64,000 nucleotides of DNA from Pseudomonas fluorescens (GTDB lineage: Bacteria; Pseudomonadota; Gammaproteobacteria; Pseudomonadales; Pseudomonadaceae), in the NCBI RefSeq assembly GCF_019212185.1, contig NZ_CP078138.1, forward strand, positions 3,826,501 to 3,890,500. The letters are read 5' to 3'. The position numbers and the translations under genes were made by a program. The notes under the pieces are model-generated. The model ran no database searches. It was not told where the DNA came from and saw nothing but the letters and a program-made list of their open reading frames with translations. Position 1 is the first letter of the stretch; each line of letters begins with the position of its first letter. Positions 1 to 9,551 of this stretch are shown piece by piece.

Positions 1-792
1 ATGCACGGCGAGCTGGTAGGCCGTGTACTTACGAATATTGATCACGCCGGTGTCGAAAATCAGGTACTGGCCCTTGATTCCCATCAGCGTGCCTTCGGCA
101 ATCGGCTGCTTGTCCAGGTTGAAGCTGACAATCTTGGCCGGGTACTGCTCGACCGGATAGCGAATTTCCAGCGGCGCGACGTCGGTTACTGTCTGGATCG
201 CCTGCAGGCCAAATCGTTCCTGCAGGCCCTGCAAACCGTCGGCACAACTGGCGAACAACTGATCGCGCACCTGAGCCAGGTCGACAGGCGTGGCATCGCC
301 CTTGAGCAAGGCGCGCCAGTTGGTCTTGTCGGCCACCTGGCTGCGCAGCAGGTCTTCGACGAAGCCCGATTGCTGGCGAGTGGCAACACGCATGATCGGC
401 AGGGCCTGGCTGGCACCCTGGTCGATCCAGCGGGTCGGCAGTTGGGTAGCGCGGGTGATCCCGACCTTGACCCCGGAGGAATTCGACAGATACACGATGT
501 GATCGGTCATGCAGAACTGCTCGCCCCACTGCGGCTCGCGGCAGGTGCCGGCGTCGTAGTGGCAGCGCTCGGGGCTCATGATGCAGACGTCACACTGGGC
601 CAGTTTGGTCATGCACGGGTAGCAGTAGCCCTGGCTGAAACTGGTCTTGGTCTTGCGCCCGCAATGGGTGCAGTGGATCGCCCCCAGGTATTCCAGGCGC
701 ACTGTGGAGCCGATCAACGGATTGACCGGCACCTCGCTGTCGCCCAGGCGAAAAGCATATTGCACGTTCGGCCCGTCGAGGCGCGCCGACAT
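1..792 (-). CDS. DUF2797 family protein (C-terminus cut by window edge)
   Basis: Leftward reading frame that starts with ATG at 792 and stays open to base 1, so the last few residues lie outside the window; 264 codons are visible and relatives are about 275 aa. The N-terminal third carries a cluster of paired cysteines (CTHC near residue 41, CYPC near 57, CDVC near 68, then single Cys and His) that looks like a zinc-ribbon, followed by the conserved stretch containing YLSNSSGVKVGITR. The family has no established function. It is the last visible gene of the nadK-metallophosphoesterase-rhomboid-yeaC operon, 29 bp downstream of yeaC. In P. aeruginosa the same order continues into pepN, which is expected just left of this window. 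The family call is by remembered resemblance. Confidence 0.85.
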   Translation of the reverse strand, partial: MSARLDGPNVQYAFRLGDSEVPVNPLIGSTVRLEYLGAIHCTHCGRKTKTSFSQGYCYPCMTKLAQCDVCIMSPERCHYDAGTCREPQWGEQFCMTDHIVYLSNSSGVKVGITRATQLPTRWIDQGASQALPIMRVATRQQSGFVEDLLRSQVADKTNWRALLKGDATPVDLAQVRDQLFASCADGLQGLQERFGLQAIQTVTDVAPLEIRYPVEQYPAKIVSFNLDKQPIAEGTLMGIKGQYLIFDTGVINIRKYTAYQLAVH

Positions 793-821
793 TTTACTGA
801 TTGCACCGCGGCCAATCTCGA

Positions 822-1082
822 TCAATGGATGGCATCCGACTTGAACAGGATATTTGGCACCTGAATCGACTTCGAGCTGCATTCCTGCGGGCCCATGTAA
901 CCGGTGCGCTGGTCTTCCGGCAGGTTCTGCAATTCCCAGGCGATCATCGCCTGCAGGGACAGTTCACGCTGCTCGGTGGTCAGTTTGCCGCCGTCGGACC
1001 ACTTGCCGATCTCCACCGCCAGTTTCAGGCTCTGGTAGATCTCGGGGGTGATGTTGCTGATCATTTCGTTGAAAGAGGACAT
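822..1082 (-). CDS. yeaC: YeaC-like DUF1315 family protein
   Basis: Small cytoplasmic protein of 86 aa. The frame is open up to 1193, but the ATG at 1082 is chosen because the protein then begins MSSFNEMISNITPEIYQSLK, the usual N-terminus of this family, and because the longer form would run into the end of the rhomboid gene. The conserved features GKWSDGG...LT..QRE and GYM are visible around residues 25-65. Function unknown. It sits 34 bp downstream of the rhomboid protease gene in the same operon, a conserved Pseudomonas arrangement. Confidence 0.88.
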   Translation of the reverse strand: MSSFNEMISNITPEIYQSLKLAVEIGKWSDGGKLTTEQRELSLQAMIAWELQNLPEDQRTGYMGPQECSSKSIQVPNILFKSDAIH

Positions 1083-1116
1083 CAGGGTCTCCGTGCTCTT
1101 CAGTGACGTAACAGAA

Positions 1117-1986
1117 TTAGAGGGCGATTTTACGGCGACTGTACAAGCCGCCCAACAAACCGCTGAAGCATCCGACGAGTAACCCGCCGACATGGGCCGC
1201 GTTGGCGATTTCGCCGAAGCCGATCATCGACATCAGCCCGGACATGCACAGCGCCAGCCACACCAGCATCATCACCAGCACCCCACGGGGCAGGCGATAC
1301 GCCGGGTTGGGCGCCAGCCACTGGTAGATCCAGCAGTGTCCGAGCAAGCCGTAGAGCACCCCGGACAGGCCGCCGAACAGCCCCGGACCGCCGTAGTAAT
1401 ATTGCGCGTAGTTCGACACCAGGCTGAACAGCAGGGTCAGGCCCAGCAGGTTGATCCCACCCTGGCGCGCCTCGATGCGCCGCCCCAGTTCCCAGTACCA
1501 CATGCCGTTCATGGCGATGTGCAGGAAGCCGAAGTGAATCAGCATCGGCGTCACCAGGCGCCACCACTGCCCTGCCGCCAGGCTCTCGGTCAGCGAGGTG
1601 AACTGGATGTATTCGCCCGCCACCCGGTATTGCAGGAAGGAAAACCATTCCATGGTGTCGAGATTGGAGCCCAGCAGCGTCAGGCCGCCGACGATCAGGG
1701 TTGCCAGCAGCACCAGCGCGGTCATCGGGCTGTGGCGCAGTTGCTCGACAAAGCCCGGACGCTGCGAGCGCGCGGCCGGTGGCAGGTCCAGTTGCTGATC
1801 GGGATCGCCCGCCGGAAAGCGCTGATACAGCGAGCGCACGTCCTCACTGATCGCCTCCGGCGCCCACAGCACCTGCTCGCCAGCCTCTTCGCTGACCCGA
1901 TGGGGCACCTGCATACGCTGCAGCAGTTTGACGAAACCACTGAGATCAACACTCAGCGGCAGGCGCAGTACGGCAACAGCAGTCAT
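1117..1986 (-). CDS. Rhomboid family intramembrane serine protease
   Basis: Predicted GlpG-like rhomboid of 289 aa that cleaves transmembrane substrates within the inner membrane. The first ~80 residues form a soluble cytoplasmic domain. About six hydrophobic segments follow between residues 88 and 280. The catalytic serine is Ser208 in GLSG and the catalytic histidine is His265 in ANAAHVGG; His151, His156 and Asn160 in the HFGFLHIAMN stretch match the oxyanion-hole region of E. coli GlpG. The ATG overlaps the stop of the metallophosphoesterase gene by 4 bp (ATGA), indicating translational coupling. Substrates cannot be inferred. Confidence 0.93.
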   Translation of the reverse strand: MTAVAVLRLPLSVDLSGFVKLLQRMQVPHRVSEEAGEQVLWAPEAISEDVRSLYQRFPAGDPDQQLDLPPAARSQRPGFVEQLRHSPMTALVLLATLIVGGLTLLGSNLDTMEWFSFLQYRVAGEYIQFTSLTESLAAGQWWRLVTPMLIHFGFLHIAMNGMWYWELGRRIEARQGGINLLGLTLLFSLVSNYAQYYYGGPGLFGGLSGVLYGLLGHCWIYQWLAPNPAYRLPRGVLVMMLVWLALCMSGLMSMIGFGEIANAAHVGGLLVGCFSGLLGGLYSRRKIAL

Positions 1987-2954
1987 TGCGGGGCCTCCGG
2001 CCGTTCAACATCGACCCAGACGAACTTGTTCGGGTCGAGACGGGTTTCCTGGTCCAGGCGATAGGCGACCAGCTTGCCGTACAACACGGCGCTGTAGTCC
2101 AGGCACGCCAGGTTGGAGCGGATCGGCGCCGGCGTGCCGCTGCGCCAGTAGTGACCGACAAACAACAGTGGCTGTTCGACGTCGTAGCGCAGCAGTTTGT
2201 TTTTTTCCACTGGCGACAGCGGCGTCTGTGCCACGGGTTCGGGCAAGGCATCCGGCTGGAACACAATATCGCCGTAGGTCTGCGGGTTGTCTTCCCAGAA
2301 CTTGGTGCGGAAGAACGCGCGCGTCAGGCCATCGCCGCTGGTCATGGTCTGGCCATGGGGCAGGCGCATGTCGGTGCCGCGCAGCAGGCGGTCGAAGGCC
2401 ATGCAGGCAAAACTGCCAGGCACTGCCGCCGCCTGGACGAAATGTTCATCGACGCGGCCGTCAGGATACTGTTCGCGCAGCAGGTCGATCAGCGCGCCGT
2501 CCCAGCAGGCATGCACCACGCGGAAACGCCCGGAATCGACGAACAGCGGCATTTCGTAGAACCAGGCGAGGAAGTCGTGCCAGTCCCCCGGATGGTGAGC
2601 GAACTGGGTCAGGGTTGCTTCGATCAGGCGCGCATGGCGTGGGGTGTGTTCACGCACGTACTGCTTGCCGCTGCCCGGTGGTGCCGGAGTGGACCAGCCC
2701 AGCGCGTTGAACTCATGGTTGCCCATGATGCACAGCGCCTGCCCGGCCTCGACCATGTCGTGGACGATGTGCAGGGCCTCGCGGATCCGCGGGCCACGGT
2801 CGATCACATCACCGAGAAACACAGCCATGCGCCGGGCGTGACGCCACACGCCACCGTGCTTCTCGTAACCGAGCCGGTCCAGCAGATGCTCAAGGGTATG
2901 AGCGCAACCGTGCACGTCACCGATCAGGTCGTAGCTACGCGCGGGATCGAGCAT
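1983..2954 (-). CDS. Metallophosphoesterase (calcineurin-like / PPP-type)
   Basis: 323 aa protein with the signature motifs of the binuclear metal phosphoesterase superfamily: GDVHG at residues 12-16, GDVIDRG at 48-54 and GNHE at 78-81, plus a later GHYW histidine motif near residue 270. It could be a serine/threonine or bis-nucleotide phosphatase; substrate specificity cannot be read from the sequence. The start codon overlaps the nadK stop by one base (TGATG) and its own stop overlaps the rhomboid start, so it is translationally coupled on both sides. Confidence 0.9.
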   Translation of the reverse strand: MLDPARSYDLIGDVHGCAHTLEHLLDRLGYEKHGGVWRHARRMAVFLGDVIDRGPRIREALHIVHDMVEAGQALCIMGNHEFNALGWSTPAPPGSGKQYVREHTPRHARLIEATLTQFAHHPGDWHDFLAWFYEMPLFVDSGRFRVVHACWDGALIDLLREQYPDGRVDEHFVQAAAVPGSFACMAFDRLLRGTDMRLPHGQTMTSGDGLTRAFFRTKFWEDNPQTYGDIVFQPDALPEPVAQTPLSPVEKNKLLRYDVEQPLLFVGHYWRSGTPAPIRSNLACLDYSAVLYGKLVAYRLDQETRLDPNKFVWVDVERPEAPQ

Positions 2955-3844
2955 CAGTCGCCTCCACCACCCAAGCGGCTACCCCAGCCCAGCTTCGTCC
3001 GGCAGACTTCGTAGTAGTTGTGATCCAGCGGATGGATCAGGCGCAATTTCTGCGCTTTTTTGCTGATGGTGATGGTGTCACCCGGGGCGCAAGTGAAGTG
3101 GTTCTGCCCGTCGCAGGACACCTGCGGGTAGATCTGCATATCCTTGGACACGACGATTTTCAGCTCGCTGTTGCCATCGACCACGATCGGCCTTCCGGAC
3201 AAGGTATGGGGGTACATCGGCACAATCACAATGGCATCGAGCTTGGGATGCATGATCGGGCCGCCGGCGGACAGGGCATAGGCGGTGGAACCGGTGGGGG
3301 TCGAGACGATCAGGCCGTCGGCCTTCTGGCTGCAGACGAACTGGCCGTCGATGTACAGCTCGAACTCGATCATCCGCGTCGATTTGCCGGGGTGCAGCAC
3401 CACGTCGTTGAGTGCATCGCCCTGGCCGATGGCTTCGGCATGCCGACGGACTTCGGCCTGCAACAGGAAACGATTTTCCACCAGGTAATGGCCGTCGAGC
3501 ACTTCGGCGACCTTGACTTCCAGTTCATCAGGACGGATGTCGGTGAGAAAGCCGAGGTTGCCGCGGTTGATCCCCAGCACCGGGATATTGTGGCGCGCCA
3601 GGGCACGGGCGGCGCCCAGCAGGCTGCCGTCACCGCCGACGACAATGACCATGTCACAGACTTCGCCGAGCATTTTGCGCGACGAGGTTTGCAGGCCGTG
3701 GCCAGGCAGGACTTCGGCGATGGTGTCTTCGAGAATCACGTGCAGGTGCCGGTCAAGCAGGAATCTTTTCAGTCGGCGAACGGTATCCAGCACCTGAGAA
3801 CTGCCCAGGCGACCGATGATGCCGATATTGCGAAATTGCTCCAT
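2954..3844 (-). CDS. nadK: NAD(+) kinase
   Basis: 296 aa enzyme that phosphorylates NAD to NADP with ATP or polyphosphate, the only NADP source in most bacteria. Diagnostic motifs are GGDG at residues 70-73, NRGNLGFLTD at about 93-102 and TPTGSTAYALSAGGP near 180. The length is normal for proteobacterial NadK. The ATG is preceded by a Shine-Dalgarno AGGAG six bases upstream. First gene of a leftward operon (metallophosphoesterase, rhomboid, yeaC, DUF2797) and divergent from the DUF1853 gene, with 163 bp between the two starts for both promoters. Confidence 0.97.
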   Translation of the reverse strand: MEQFRNIGIIGRLGSSQVLDTVRRLKRFLLDRHLHVILEDTIAEVLPGHGLQTSSRKMLGEVCDMVIVVGGDGSLLGAARALARHNIPVLGINRGNLGFLTDIRPDELEVKVAEVLDGHYLVENRFLLQAEVRRHAEAIGQGDALNDVVLHPGKSTRMIEFELYIDGQFVCSQKADGLIVSTPTGSTAYALSAGGPIMHPKLDAIVIVPMYPHTLSGRPIVVDGNSELKIVVSKDMQIYPQVSCDGQNHFTCAPGDTITISKKAQKLRLIHPLDHNYYEVCRTKLGWGSRLGGGGD

Positions 3845-4007
3845 GGGGCTCCTAGCGAGGGTCGGTTGGCCGTGGGGGCTGTGCCGCCCAGGTCGGCAGA
3901 CCCTGAGGTCTGCAACAGCGAAAAGCCCAATTATGGGCGAAAGCGCGCCGTAGACAAAATCCTTTCAGCGGCAAGGGGCCACTGCGGTTTGCGGCTATGC
4001 TCGCAGG

Positions 4008-4955
4008 ATGATCCTATTTCCCGATTTACTGCAGTTGCCCCAGCAATTACGTCACCCTGAAGTGCGTGACCTAGCGTGGGTCATCCTCGCCCCGCCGATG
4101 CTCTGCGCCACGCCCTGGCCACAACGCCACCCGCTGGCCGGCAGCGACTGGGTGCGCGACCCGCAGCGGCTGGAGCACTGGCTGCGGCAACTGGACCGCG
4201 ACAGCTATGCACTGCTGCATTGGTTGTCCCAGGCCCGCACTCGACGCCTGGGTCTGTACTACGAGCGTTTGTGGCAGTTCGCCGTGGCGCAGGCGCCGGG
4301 GATCGAGCTGATCGCGGCCAACCTACCGATTCGCCGCGAGGGTCACACCCTCGGGGAGTTGGACATGCTGCTGCGTGATCGCGAGGGTGTGCATCACCTG
4401 GAACTGGCAATCAAGCTGTACCTGGGGCCGCAGCACGGCGATGGCGCGGATCCGGCTCAGTGGCTGGGCCCCGGTTGTCACGACCGGCTGGACCTGAAGC
4501 TGGCGCATCTGAGTCAGCACCAACTGCCGATTTCCGCCCGCCCGGAGAGCCGCGTCGCCCTTGCAGCGTTGGAGGTGGAAGATTTCAGCGCCACCTTGTG
4601 GCTCGGCGGCTATCTGCTCTACCCCTGGCCAGGCCACGCCGCCGCCCCTCACGGCGCCCATCCGCAGCACCTGCGCGGTAGTTGGCTGCACCAACAGGAC
4701 TGGTCGGCTTTCGTCGCGCAACGCCCGCCCGGCCGCTGGCAACCCCTGCCCCGCCACGCCTGGCTGGCCCCGGCCCACTACCCGGCAGATCAAACCTGGG
4801 ACGCTGGGCAACTTCAGGATTGGCTGGAAAACCTCGACCCACTGGCGCCGGCGCAGCTGTTGGTGCGTCTGAGCGAGAACGCCCGGGGTGATTGGGAAGA
4901 GGCCGAACGGCTGTTCCTGGTCTCGGACCACTGGCCGAATGTACCGGGGAATTGA
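4008..4955 (+). CDS. DUF1853 family protein
   Basis: 315 aa cytoplasmic protein. The stretch GELDMLLRD...[12 protein letters not shown] (about residues 116-145) is characteristic of DUF1853 and resembles the D-(x)n-ExK core of PD-(D/E)XK nuclease folds, with Asp119, Glu132 and Lys136. That fold assignment is inference and no activity is established. It is the divergent neighbour of nadK, as in other pseudomonads, and converges on arsB with only 34 bp between stops. The Shine-Dalgarno before the chosen ATG is weak. Confidence 0.85.
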   Translation: MILFPDLLQLPQQLRHPEVRDLAWVILAPPMLCATPWPQRHPLAGSDWVRDPQRLEHWLRQLDRDSYALLHWLSQARTRRLGLYYERLWQFAVAQAPGIELIAANLPIRREGHTLGELDMLLRDREGVHHLELAIKLYLGPQHGDGADPAQWLGPGCHDRLDLKLAHLSQHQLPISARPESRVALAALEVEDFSATLWLGGYLLYPWPGHAAAPHGAHPQHLRGSWLHQQDWSAFVAQRPPGRWQPLPRHAWLAPAHYPADQTWDAGQLQDWLENLDPLAPAQLLVRLSENARGDWEEAERLFLVSDHWPNVPGN

Positions 4956-4989
4956 TGTGCCTGGGCTTGATACACCATCATCCCCAGCC

Positions 4990-6279
4990 TCAGAACCCCA
5001 CCGTCAACCGCACCGCCAACGCCGCCAGCGTCAGCAACAACACCGGCAACGTCAGCACAATCCCGACCTTGAAGTAATACCCCCAGCCAATCAGGATGCC
5101 CTTGCGCTGCAGTACATGCAGCCAGAGCAAGGTCGCCAGGCTGCCAATCGGGGTAATTTTCGGCCCCAGGTCGCTGCCGATTACGTTGGCGTAGATCATC
5201 GCCTCCTTGACCACCCCGGTCGCCTGGCTGGCATCGATGGACAAGGCGCCAATCAGCACGGTGGGCAGATTATTCATCAGCGATGACAGCAGCGCCGTCA
5301 GCAACCCGGTGCCCATGGCCGCGCCCCATACCCCTTGCCGGGCGAAAGTGTCCAGCCAGCCGGCCAGGTAGGCGGTCAGCCCGGCGTTGCGCAGGCCGTA
5401 GACCACCAGGTACATGCCCAGCGAGAAAATCACGATCTGCCACGGCGCCTCCTTGAGCACCTTGCGCGTGGAAATCCTGTGACCACGCCCGGCTACGGCC
5501 AGCAGCAGCGCCGCGCACACCGCCGAAATCGCACTGATGGGTACCCCCAACGGCTCCAGGGCAAAGCACCCCAGCAGCAGAATGACCAGCACCACCCAAC
5601 CGGCAAAAAAGGTCGCCTTGTCGTGGATCACGCTCTTCGGCTCATCCAGTTGCCCGGGATCATAGGCCTGCGGAATGTCCCGACGGAAAAAAACCATCAG
5701 CACCACCAAGGTCGCCGCGACGGCCACCAGGTTGACCGGCACCATCACCGCGGCATAGCGGTTGAAGCCAATGTGGAAGAAGTCCGCCGAGACAATGTTC
5801 ACCAGGTTTGACACCACCAGCGGCAGGCTGGCGGTATCGGCGATAAATCCGGCGCCCATGACGAAGGCCAGGGTCGCCGTCGGTGAAAAACGCAGGGCCA
5901 GCAACATCGAAATCACGATCGGCGTCAGGATCAACGCCGCGCCATCGTTGGCAAACAACGCTGAGACCAACGCCCCCAGCACGATCATCCAGGCAAACAA
6001 CCGACGCCCGTTACCCCGCCCCCAGCGCGCCACATGCAACGCCGCCCAGGCAAAAAAACCCGCCTCGTCCAGCAGCAGGCTGATGATGATCAGCGCGACA
6101 AAGGTGGCGGTGGCATTCCAGATGATCTCCCACACCAGTGGGATATCGCTGATCTGCACCACGCCACTGAGCAACGCCAGTCCGGCGCCGAGCATCGCAC
6201 TCCAGCCCACACCCAGGCCACGGGGTTGCCAGATCACCAGGGTGATGGTCAGCAGGAAGATGGAGGCGGCGATGAGCAT
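4990..6279 (-). CDS. arsB: Arsenite/antimonite efflux membrane protein ArsB
   Basis: 429 aa inner-membrane transporter that exports arsenite and antimonite, alone with the proton motive force or with ArsA. Residues align along the whole length with remembered E. coli ArsB, including [26 protein letters not shown] and the C-terminal [19 protein letters not shown]. About 11-12 hydrophobic segments are visible. An upstream in-frame TTG at 6297 is open, but the ATG at 6279 gives [11 protein letters not shown], equivalent to the E. coli start. It lies 35 bp downstream of the last T6SS gene on the same strand. No arsR, arsC, arsH or arsA is nearby, so its regulation is unclear; it may be read through from the T6SS operon. 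Confidence 0.95.
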   Translation of the reverse strand: MLIAASIFLLTITLVIWQPRGLGVGWSAMLGAGLALLSGVVQISDIPLVWEIIWNATATFVALIIISLLLDEAGFFAWAALHVARWGRGNGRRLFAWMIVLGALVSALFANDGAALILTPIVISMLLALRFSPTATLAFVMGAGFIADTASLPLVVSNLVNIVSADFFHIGFNRYAAVMVPVNLVAVAATLVVLMVFFRRDIPQAYDPGQLDEPKSVIHDKATFFAGWVVLVILLLGCFALEPLGVPISAISAVCAALLLAVAGRGHRISTRKVLKEAPWQIVIFSLGMYLVVYGLRNAGLTAYLAGWLDTFARQGVWGAAMGTGLLTALLSSLMNNLPTVLIGALSIDASQATGVVKEAMIYANVIGSDLGPKITPIGSLATLLWLHVLQRKGILIGWGYYFKVGIVLTLPVLLLTLAALAVRLTVGF

Positions 6280-6314
6280 GCGTGGGGCCTGCAACAACTG
6301 GAGAAGGGAGTCAC

Positions 6315-7499
6315 CTATCCATCAGTTGCTGCGGGCTTGTCAAGACTCGCCACGGGCCCCATTGATGCGCTGGAGCAGGCGCCGGCTTCAGGAATCAGGC
6401 GAATATCCACTCGTCGATTCTCGACGCGCCCGGCGGCCGTGTCATTGCTGGCAACCGGCTGATTGGCGCCAACCCCCTGGATAACGAAGCAGCCACTGGG
6501 GATATCACCCATGCGCTGCATCCAGTCACGAACAGCCAGGGCCCGGGCGTGGGACAACTGCAGATTGCGCTCGGTGTCGCCGGAACTGTCGGTGTGGGCA
6601 CTGATGACGATCAACCAGCCTGGCCGAGCCTTGATAGTGACCAAGGCGTCGATCAGCACCTTGGCCGAATCGGTCCTGAACTCGGCGCTGCCGGGTGCAA
6701 ACAACAGCAGACTGTCCAGACGCACGGGCGTTGGAGCTTCTTGCTGCTGAAAAGCCAAGGCGAAACGCTGCAACTGCTCCCCCGCCAGACCCAACAGCGC
6801 CAGACCGATTGCCAAGCCGCTGGCCGCCACAACGCCGAGCCACAAACCGGTACGGCGCCTGGTCACCGTCACCCGAGGCGGTGGATTGGCAGGCCAAATG
6901 ACAATTGGCATCGGCACTGGCAGCGGCAGCGTCGAGATCGGCCCTCTGACCGACTGCGCCAAGCGTTCGCTGACAAGCGTGCTGTGCTGCAAACGCGGGA
7001 TCACGCTCTCAAGCTGTTGACGCAGCCACTGTAACGGCGGCACAGCCATCTGTACCTGTACCTCCAGTTGCCGTTGCAAGGTCAACAGGCTGTTGTCCAG
7101 TTGCAGCAGCGACGGCACATCCTGCGAACTCAGCGGCAAACTGCGCAGCAATGGCTGCCATTGCCCAAACAGCCAGGCGAGGATGTTCAGGCGCAATGAC
7201 GGCGACGCCGGCCACAGGACTGGCCATTGATTGCTCAGGGCGTCGATCAATGCCGTGCCCTGGAGCATGCCCTCCAGGCCGCGCCGGTGGCTACGCGCCA
7301 GGGCGAACGCGGCCGCCGTTTGCAGGTCTGCACCGTTGTGCTCGAACAAAGCCTGACACCACTGCTCGACCCTGGCCCAGTCCACATCGGGACAGGCCGG
7401 GTGATTCAGCTTGGCCAACTCTTCATTCAGCGCGACAAAATCGGCGCAAGCGGACGGATCGCCGCCCACGCGTATGTGCATCTCGAAAAAAACGCTCAT
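6315..7499 (-). CDS. T6SS-associated ImpA_N / transmembrane / OmpA fusion protein
   Basis: 394 aa protein with three parts. Residues ~1-130 resemble the ImpA_N domain of TssA/TagA/VasL proteins ([21 protein letters not shown] and the [15 protein letters not shown] motif). Residues ~220-245 form a hydrophobic transmembrane segment. Residues ~270-385 are an OmpA/MotB peptidoglycan-binding domain ([15 protein letters not shown]). The ATG at 7499 overlaps the tssE stop by 4 bp, which decides against the slightly longer frame from 7511. Likely role: anchor T6SS assembly to the cell wall, or act as a TagA-like accessory. The OmpA domain is a close paralogue of the one encoded at 28613-30307. Last T6SS gene of the run. 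Confidence 0.82.
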   Translation of the reverse strand: MSVFFEMHIRVGGDPSACADFVALNEELAKLNHPACPDVDWARVEQWCQALFEHNGADLQTAAAFALARSHRRGLEGMLQGTALIDALSNQWPVLWPASPSLRLNILAWLFGQWQPLLRSLPLSSQDVPSLLQLDNSLLTLQRQLEVQVQMAVPPLQWLRQQLESVIPRLQHSTLVSERLAQSVRGPISTLPLPVPMPIVIWPANPPPRVTVTRRRTGLWLGVVAASGLAIGLALLGLAGEQLQRFALAFQQQEAPTPVRLDSLLLFAPGSAEFRTDSAKVLIDALVTIKARPGWLIVISAHTDSSGDTERNLQLSHARALAVRDWMQRMGDIPSGCFVIQGVGANQPVASNDTAAGRVENRRVDIRLIPEAGACSSASMGPVASLDKPAATDG

Positions 7500-7933
7500 C
7501 GGGACACCCATTGCTGACGTTTCAGATGGCTCACCAGCACCTTGCCTTCGGCGGTCAGCGCCGTCGCGAATGTGAGCTGCCGGCCGCCTTTGAGCTGCAG
7601 GTCGAGTCGGTATTGCAGATGGCCTGGCAGCGGTTGTGGCAGCAACTCCAGCTGCACCCCCTCCAGGCGCGGTTCGTAACGCAGCAAGGTATTGCGCAGG
7701 CTATTCATCAGCTCATGTGCCGTGCCGGGCATGCCCTGCAGAACCCGCCCCATATCGGGAAGCCCATAATCAGGCAGATGCGCCAGGGTGCCGGCGCGGC
7801 TATTGAGGATGCGCTGCAGGTTGTCCAGCACTGACAACATGCAGTGGTCATCTTCGTCAACCTGATAGAGAGGCAGGTCAGCGTCAAAATTCTGCAGCAG
7901 CGTTTCATACAGCGAAGGGCTGGATTCGGTCAT
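7496..7933 (-). CDS. tssE: T6SS baseplate wedge protein TssE (gp25-like)
   Basis: 145 aa cytoplasmic protein of the gp25/lysozyme-like family, part of the TssE-F-G-K baseplate wedge that starts sheath polymerisation. Visible family features are the SVLDNLQRILNSRAG helix (~residues 33-47), LPDYGLPD (~53-60) and the C-terminal LRYEPRL segment. Located three bases after tssJ and overlapping the ImpA_N/OmpA gene by 4 bp. The order tssF-tssG-tssJ-tssE agrees with this call. Confidence 0.92.
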   Translation of the reverse strand: MTESSPSLYETLLQNFDADLPLYQVDEDDHCMLSVLDNLQRILNSRAGTLAHLPDYGLPDMGRVLQGMPGTAHELMNSLRNTLLRYEPRLEGVQLELLPQPLPGHLQYRLDLQLKGGRQLTFATALTAEGKVLVSHLKRQQWVSR

Positions 7934-7936
7934 CCG

Positions 7937-8473
7937 TCACTCCTTGACCAGGGGCCGCAGGTTCAAGCGGTTATCACTCAGCTCGATCACTCTGGCGCGA
8001 TCCGGGTCGAGTTCTTCAGTTTCCAATGTCAGGCGCCAGCTATCCGAGACCGTGTCGGCATGCCGGAACAAGCCGACCACTGCGACAAAGCGCGCGTCCT
8101 TGGCCATGGGTACATCCAGTTGCGCGCCCTCCCCCGGCTTGATCAGTGCCGTGTGCTTGTCCAACAGGTCGCTGCCGAGCGCCCGATCATCGTCGTCGAG
8201 CAAATTGTCGTACGTGGCGTTGTCCAGCGTCTTGAGGCTGCGCAATTGGTAAACGCGCACCAGGGTCGGCAGCGCCATCGTATTCATCTCGGCCTGGTCG
8301 CGGTTGATCGCGGTGCGCGCACTGAGGTCCAGGTGCAGGGTTGTCACCTGCTTGTAGAAAATCGCCCGCGCCGTGGATGCGGTGGATTGCGAGACTGACT
8401 GGGTCATACCGCAGCCAGCAAATAGAGTGGCGAGCGTCGCCAGCAGCAGAGTCTTACCAACGGTACGCGACAT
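7937..8473 (-). CDS. tssJ: T6SS outer-membrane lipoprotein TssJ
   Basis: 178 aa lipoprotein: signal peptide with a lipobox LFAGC (Cys ~20) followed by a small beta-rich domain. TssJ sits on the inner face of the outer membrane and contacts periplasmic TssM. The ATG at 8473 is selected because a strong Shine-Dalgarno AAGGAGGT precedes it and it begins the signal peptide; the frame itself is open to 8581. The start overlaps the tssG 3' end by 20 bp and the stop is 3 bp from tssE. Confidence 0.92.
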   Translation of the reverse strand: MSRTVGKTLLLATLATLFAGCGMTQSVSQSTASTARAIFYKQVTTLHLDLSARTAINRDQAEMNTMALPTLVRVYQLRSLKTLDNATYDNLLDDDDRALGSDLLDKHTALIKPGEGAQLDVPMAKDARFVAVVGLFRHADTVSDSWRLTLETEELDPDRARVIELSDNRLNLRPLVKE

Positions 8474-9551
8474 GCTGTACCTCCTTGTTCCGAGGGTTTT
8501 TCGAAAGGCCCTGATAGCGGCCCAGATTGAGGGTGACAGTGGCGCTTCCCGCGCCCTGCCTGGTATGGCTGCCTGGATCAAGCATGGCGGTCATCCCGAG
8601 CAACAGCGCGGCTCGTCCGAGCACAGGTCGGGGCAAACTGCACAGCGGCAGCGACAACTGTAATTTTGCGCTGCAGCGCCAGCCCAGGTAGACCCGCAAC
8701 AGCACCATCAGGTCGTTGTACAGTTGACCGCCCGGCAACCAGCCACGGGCTTCATCCGGGTCCTGGGTAAACAACGCCAGATGCAGCTGGCTGTTGGCGT
8801 CATGGCCGACGCTGCCCAATGGTGTGCCCTGGGCCAGACTTACCGGGTGTGCTTTCGACAGACTGGCCGGCTTCGTCAGCAGGACTTTCTGTGGCCAGTG
8901 CGGGGTCACCCTGGCCTTGCTTTTGGGGGCTAGCAGCGTCACCAGGGCGGTGATGCCTTCGGCATTGCGGGTGGGCAGGCGCATCACGCTGAGCAGTGCA
9001 AGAAAGCGCGACACCGGCGTGGCGATGCGCTGGGCGGTGCCGGGAATCCCCAGGCCGATCAGGCCCAGCAGACACTGCGACGTAGCGTCGGTGGCACCCG
9101 CCTCGAAGCTCGCCGGGTATGAATACTTGCGCCAGATTCGATAAAACTGGGTGAAGATCCGGTGATTGAAAATATCGAGAAATGCCTCCAACGCTTCATG
9201 GCCCTCGCGACGCTGGGCGATATCGTCAATAAAAGCCGTCGGCATGGGTGAGTCCACACCGTACAAACCGAGCAAGCGCGTGCGCAGCGTCGCCGGACGC
9301 TGCGGATGCAATGGGTCGATTTCGATGTACTTCAGCTCGCCGCCCGGAAAGCCCATGCCGGGGTCCGGGCGAAACCGTACCGAATCGTCCGCCGGGTGCG
9401 TGGTGCTGCCCAGTGGTGGGTGATCGGGCATGGCTTTTTCCAGCAATTGGCAGATGCGATACACACTGGCCTCGGCCACGCGCCCCTGCAGCACATCGAG
9501 TAATCCGCTGGCTTTCAGCCGGGAATACGCTGACTGTGGTTCTCGTTCCAT
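8454..9551 (-). CDS. tssG: T6SS baseplate protein TssG
   Basis: 365 aa cytoplasmic baseplate subunit, partner of TssF. The frame is open far upstream (to 9944) because it is antisense-compatible with tssF, but the true start is the ATG at 9551 (MEREPQ), 37 bp inside the end of tssF, the usual tssF/tssG overlap. Family features include VRFRPDPGMGFPGGEL (~residues 56-71), the FLDIFNHRIFTQFYRIW segment (~125-141) and the C-terminal VTLNLGRY. Spacing to tssJ is a 20 bp overlap. Confidence 0.93.
   Translation of the reverse strand: MEREPQSAYSRLKASGLLDVLQGRVAEASVYRICQLLEKAMPDHPPLGSTTHPADDSVRFRPDPGMGFPGGELKYIEIDPLHPQRPATLRTRLLGLYGVDSPMPTAFIDDIAQRREGHEALEAFLDIFNHRIFTQFYRIWRKYSYPASFEAGATDATSQCLLGLIGLGIPGTAQRIATPVSRFLALLSVMRLPTRNAEGITALVTLLAPKSKARVTPHWPQKVLLTKPASLSKAHPVSLAQGTPLGSVGHDANSQLHLALFTQDPDEARGWLPGGQLYNDLMVLLRVYLGWRCSAKLQLSLPLCSLPRPVLGRAALLLGMTAMLDPGSHTRQGAGSATVTLNLGRYQGLSKNPRNKEVQHVAYRW

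Noticed and set aside
1192..2064. 290-codon His/Gln-rich rightward frame antisense to the rhomboid gene
   Set aside because: The composition is the mirror of leucine-rich membrane codons; the rhomboid catalytic residues are intact on the other strand.
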